A stretch of DNA of 16,592 nucleotides, from positions 1-16,592 of the forward strand of contig JADJSZ010000101.1 in NCBI GenBank assembly GCA_016711405.1, given 5' to 3'. Both the position numbers and the translations under genes were made by a program. Shown in pieces: positions 14,349 to 16,592 of the stretch; the first letter of the stretch is position 1; every line of letters starts with the position of its first letter. The DNA comes from Candidatus Hadersleviella danica (lineage in GTDB: Bacteria; Chloroflexota; Anaerolineae; Promineifilales; Promineifilaceae). The notes under the pieces were generated by a model that did not search any database, had not been told where the DNA came from, and saw only the letters and a list, made by a program, of their open reading frames with translations.

Positions 14349-15789
14349 CACGCTGGGGAGTGCGTTGGAGGGGTTTAAGCGGCAGGGGTTGGTGGCGTTG
14401 GAGCCGATTGGGGCGGTGTTGTTGACGATTGCTAATTTTATTCTGCCCTATGTGCAACAGGGGGTAGAGGCGGTGGGGCCGATATTTGAGCGGGTGGGGG
14501 CGGTGGTGAGCCAGTTTTTGGAGAATTTAGACGCGGGGATTACGCCTGTGGCGGCGTTGAGCGCGGCATTGGAAACGATGATTTCGCCTGAGGCGGCCGA
14601 CCAGTTTGACGCGATTGTGCTGGGGGTGCAGGGCTTTATGGAGATGGCGCAGTCGGCGTTGGAGCCTGTGATGGCGTTTTTGGAGAACAATGTCCAGTTG
14701 AGTGATGTGTTGGGGGCACTGGGGATTGTGGTGGCGAGTATTGTTTTGCCTGCGCTGGCGGGGATTGTGGTGGCGGCCGCGCCTGTTTTGCTGATGGCGG
14801 CGGGGCTGATTGCGGGGATTGCCCTCTTGCGCACGGCATGGGAAGGGAACTGGGGAGGGATTCAGGAAAAAACGGCAATTGCCGTTGATTTTGTGAAGGG
14901 GGTGGTGAGCAACGGCATCGAAGCGATTAAGGCGTGGTGGGCGGAGAATGGCGATGCCATCATGGCCAAAGCTCTGGAGATTTGGACGACTGTTTCGACG
15001 CATGTGTCCACAGGGATTGAGAACGCCAAGACGATTATTAGCAACGGCATCGAAGCGATTAAGGCATGGTGGGCGGAGAATGGCGATGCCATCATGGCGA
15101 AAGCTCTGGAGATTTGGACGACTGTTTCGACGCATGTGTCCACAGGGATTGAGAACGCCAAGACGATTATTAGCAACGGCATCGAAGCGATTAAGGCGTG
15201 GTGGGCGGAGAATGGCGATGCCATCATGGCCAAGGCTCTGGAGATTTGGACGACTGTTTCGACGCATGTGGGGACGGGGATTGAGAACGCCAAGACGCTC
15301 ATCAGTGAGGGGTTGGCGGCAATCAAGGGCTGGTGGGAGGAGAATGGGGAGAATGTTAAGGCGGCTGTTACGGGGGCGTATACTGCCATCAAAGAATATA
15401 TTGAGACGAATTTGGCGTTGGTTCTGGGCATTGTTTCGTCTGGATTGCTGGCCATTACGGGGGATTGGGAGGGGGCGAAGGAGACGTGGAATGGGGTGGT
15501 CCAAGATGCTTGGGATAGTCTCAAGGAGAAATTTTCAGCAGGGATGACGGCGGCAAAAGATGCTGTTGTGGCGGCTTGGCCGACGATTAAGCAGGCGTTT
15601 TTGGATGGGTTTGAGGGGGCAAAGAGCGCGGTGTTGGGCGTGGATTGGGGTGGGGTGGCGGCGACGGTGATTTCGCGGATTGCGGGGGCGTTTGCGAATG
15701 GGGCGGGGATGTTGGCGGATGCGGCGCGGGCGGCGGCGCAGGCGGCTTTGGATGCGGCGTTGGGGCTGTTGGGTGGGGGAGTGGGGTAG
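14332..15789 (+). CDS. Tape measure protein, third segment with triple 44-residue repeat
   Basis: This segment resumes at LDTQYNTLGSALEGFKRQGL and continues with VALEPIGAVLLTIANFIL. A long hydrophobic region follows (about 14712-14830, IVVASIVLPALAGIVVAAAP then LLMAAGLIAGIALL), which may span the host membrane during DNA delivery. Next come three near-identical 44-residue repeats beginning NGIEAIKAWWAENGDAIMAK (14908-15303) and a diverged fourth (GLAAIKGWWEENGENVKAAV). Regularly placed Trp residues are usual in tape measures. The frame stops at TAG 15787-15789, but the same frame is open again to 16077 with tape measure-like C-terminal sequence. Confidence 0.85.
   Translation: MDTQYNTLGSALEGFKRQGLVALEPIGAVLLTIANFILPYVQQGVEAVGPIFERVGAVVSQFLENLDAGITPVAALSAALETMISPEAADQFDAIVLGVQGFMEMAQSALEPVMAFLENNVQLSDVLGALGIVVASIVLPALAGIVVAAAPVLLMAAGLIAGIALLRTAWEGNWGGIQEKTAIAVDFVKGVVSNGIEAIKAWWAENGDAIMAKALEIWTTVSTHVSTGIENAKTIISNGIEAIKAWWAENGDAIMAKALEIWTTVSTHVSTGIENAKTIISNGIEAIKAWWAENGDAIMAKALEIWTTVSTHVGTGIENAKTLISEGLAAIKGWWEENGENVKAAVTGAYTAIKEYIETNLALVLGIVSSGLLAITGDWEGAKETWNGVVQDAWDSLKEKFSAGMTAAKDAVVAAWPTIKQAFLDGFEGAKSAVLGVDWGGVAATVISRIAGAFANGAGMLADAARAAAQAALDAALGLLGGGVG
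14908..15303 (+). repeat. Three tandem 132-base repeats inside the tape measure gene
   Basis: Copies at 14908-15039, 15040-15171 and 15172-15303 are almost identical in DNA. Copies 1 and 2 differ by very few bases; copy 3 diverges in its last third (GTGGGGACGGGG replaces GTGTCCACAGGG). Each encodes 44 residues in frame, so copy number can change without breaking the protein. The low silent divergence points to recent duplication or gene conversion. Confidence 0.95.
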
Positions 15790-15816
15790 TGGCGGGGGAC
15801 GCGGGGGTCTTCGCTG

Positions 15817-16077
15817 GTGGCGGGTGGGGGTGGGAGTGGGTTGTTGGCTCCGCTGAGTTCGGCGCGGTTTGGGGTGCCTGCGCTGGCGGGGGTGGGGGTG
15901 TTTGGCGGTGGGGGTGGTGGCGGTAGTGCGGTGCCGTCAAGCCAGATTATTTACAATGTGACTGTGGATGCGCGGGGGAGCAGTGCGAGCGCGGCCGAGA
16001 TTGAGCGGGCGGTGGAGCGGGCGTTGAGAAAGGCGGGGGCGACGGCCGACCAGCGGATGCGGGCGGGCGTTAAGTAA
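15817..16077 (+). CDS. Tape measure C-terminal segment after an in-frame TAG
   Basis: This segment is in the same frame as the previous one, separated only by the TAG at 15787-15789. It contains a Gly-rich linker and then SSQIIYNVTVDARGSSASAA and EIERAVERALRKAGATADQR. This beta strand plus helix usually ends tape measure proteins of this type. A GTG at 15817 could start it, but no ribosome binding site is visible. TAG is the ordinary stop of several other genes here (capsid, tail tube, terminator, chaperone), so codon reassignment is unlikely. A nonsense mutation or base error in the tape measure gene is simpler. Confidence 0.65.
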   Translation: MAGGGGSGLLAPLSSARFGVPALAGVGVFGGGGGGGSAVPSSQIIYNVTVDARGSSASAAEIERAVERALRKAGATADQRMRAGVK

Positions 16078-16106
16078 AAAGTGCTAAGTGCTAAGTAGAA
16101 AGGTGT
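16072..16106. repeat. Heptamer tandem repeat, AAGTGCT type, 5 units
   Basis: The units run AAGTAAA, AAGTGCT, AAGTGCT, AAGTAGA, AAGGTGT. The array overlaps the stop codon of the tape measure gene and ends 9 bases before the next ATG, with its last unit contributing to the ribosome binding site. Confidence 0.88.
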
Positions 16107-16115
16107 GAGGTTGTG

Positions 16116-16592
16116 ATGCAGTTGATTTTGACAGATGGGACAACGACGTTGGATTTGAATGACACGACAAATTATGGGGTGACGTATGACCAGTGGGCAC
16201 CTGCGGTGGGGGGGTTGCGGGAGGATGTGTTGGGGGGGTATTCGCCGTATGTGGATGTGAGTGAGAGTATTCCCCTGCATGTGCGGGGGGCGACGGGGGC
16301 GGCGGCGATGGCGAATTTGGCGGCCGTGGGCAAACTGTTGGATCAGGCGGAGCGGTGGGCGCGGGGGGAGCGGGTGGCGGCCGTGCAGTTGTGGTATATG
16401 CCGACGAATAGCACGTTGGGGGGCTACCTGAAGGCGGTGGTGTTGGGGCGGAGTGGGGGGGAGGGGTGGATGGGGCTTTCGCCACGGGTGAATGATGCGG
16501 CGAATTATGAGATACCCGGCGTGGTGCTGGAGATTAAGCGGACGAATCCTTGGTTGATGGATAGTTATTTGGTTGAGAATTATTGCCGTAAT
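16116..16592 (+). CDS. Distal tail-type (minor tail) protein, 5' part, runs off the window
   Basis: The frame from ATG 16116 is open for 159 codons to the window end. AGGTGTGAGG upstream is a plausible ribosome binding site. The protein begins with strand LILTDGTTTLDLNDTTNYGV and has SIPLHVRGATGAAAMANLAA, LLDQAERWARGERVAAVQLW and YEIPGVVLEIKRTNPWLMD. The pattern of short strand, substituted helix of aligned ring residues, then W/R-rich strand resembles phage distal tail or minor tail proteins that follow the tape measure and start the tail tip. The family is inferred from order and general style only. Confidence 0.6.
   Translation, partial: MQLILTDGTTTLDLNDTTNYGVTYDQWAPAVGGLREDVLGGYSPYVDVSESIPLHVRGATGAAAMANLAAVGKLLDQAERWARGERVAAVQLWYMPTNSTLGGYLKAVVLGRSGGEGWMGLSPRVNDAANYEIPGVVLEIKRTNPWLMDSYLVENYCRN

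Noticed and set aside
14862..15524. A - strand open frame with a repeated protein pattern over the tape measure repeats
   Set aside because: The repetition comes from the 132-base sense-strand repeats. The antisense frame is open because of biased codon use, like many other antisense frames here.
15787..15789. Amber (TAG) reassignment or programmed read-through in the tape measure gene
   Set aside because: TAG is the normal stop of several intact genes in the window, and no read-through context or suppressor tRNA is visible. Mutation or error is simpler.
7219..16106. A CRISPR array made of the short spacer repeats
   Set aside because: The units are 7 to 9 bases and directly tandem, with no unique spacers between them.

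Overview
The window is the late structural module of a tailed double-stranded DNA virus or prophage with a long non-contractile tail (HK97-type siphovirus). All supported genes are on the + strand and follow packaging, portal, head, neck, tail order. The host cannot be proven from this stretch. The G-over-C and T-over-C coding-strand bias, the abundant CGGCCG hexamer, the intergenic heptamer repeats and a GTAGGGGCA-type double hairpin remind me of filamentous or mat-forming bacteria such as Chloroflexota (Anaerolineae or Ardenticatenia type) or cyanobacteria. That assignment is inference with low confidence.

Layout. 10-531 is the P27-family terminase small subunit. 528 to about 2234 is the terminase large subunit, with all ATPase and nuclease motifs. 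Its 3' end runs into an 808-base block of almost pure G and C (2235-3042) that looks like a sequencing or assembly failure. 3066-3328 holds two tiny membrane proteins. 3321-4859 is the portal. 4859-6149 holds a small helical protein and then a ParB-methyltransferase fusion gene whose middle is missing and replaced by about 300 bases of AT-richer DNA. After a strong terminator come the S49 prohead protease (6334-7219, frameshifted), the HK97-fold major capsid protein (7262-8581) and a probable head-accessory protein. 9161-10958 encodes the neck and tail-completion proteins. 11050-11418 encodes a protein with a helix-hairpin-helix tail. 11470-12450 is the tail tube protein. 12554-13173 encodes the tail assembly chaperone pair with a textbook -1 slippery site (A AAA AAG). 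A terminator follows, then the tape measure gene (13322-16077, two frameshifts and one in-frame stop, with a 132-base triple repeat), and the start of a distal tail-type protein that runs off the end.

How the genes work together. The terminase pair packages DNA through the portal into a shell built from the capsid protein and matured by the S49 protease. Connector and stopper proteins close the head. The chaperone pair loads the tape measure so that tail tube subunits polymerise to a set length, ended by the terminator protein.

Two features stand out. Nearly every spacer in the neck-tail half contains a tandem repeat with a 7-base unit, but the unit sequence differs from spacer to spacer. 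The module is also damaged or badly sequenced in several places: three net +1 frameshifts, one nonsense codon, one gutted methyltransferase and one G/C block. It is therefore either a decaying prophage or an error-prone assembly.
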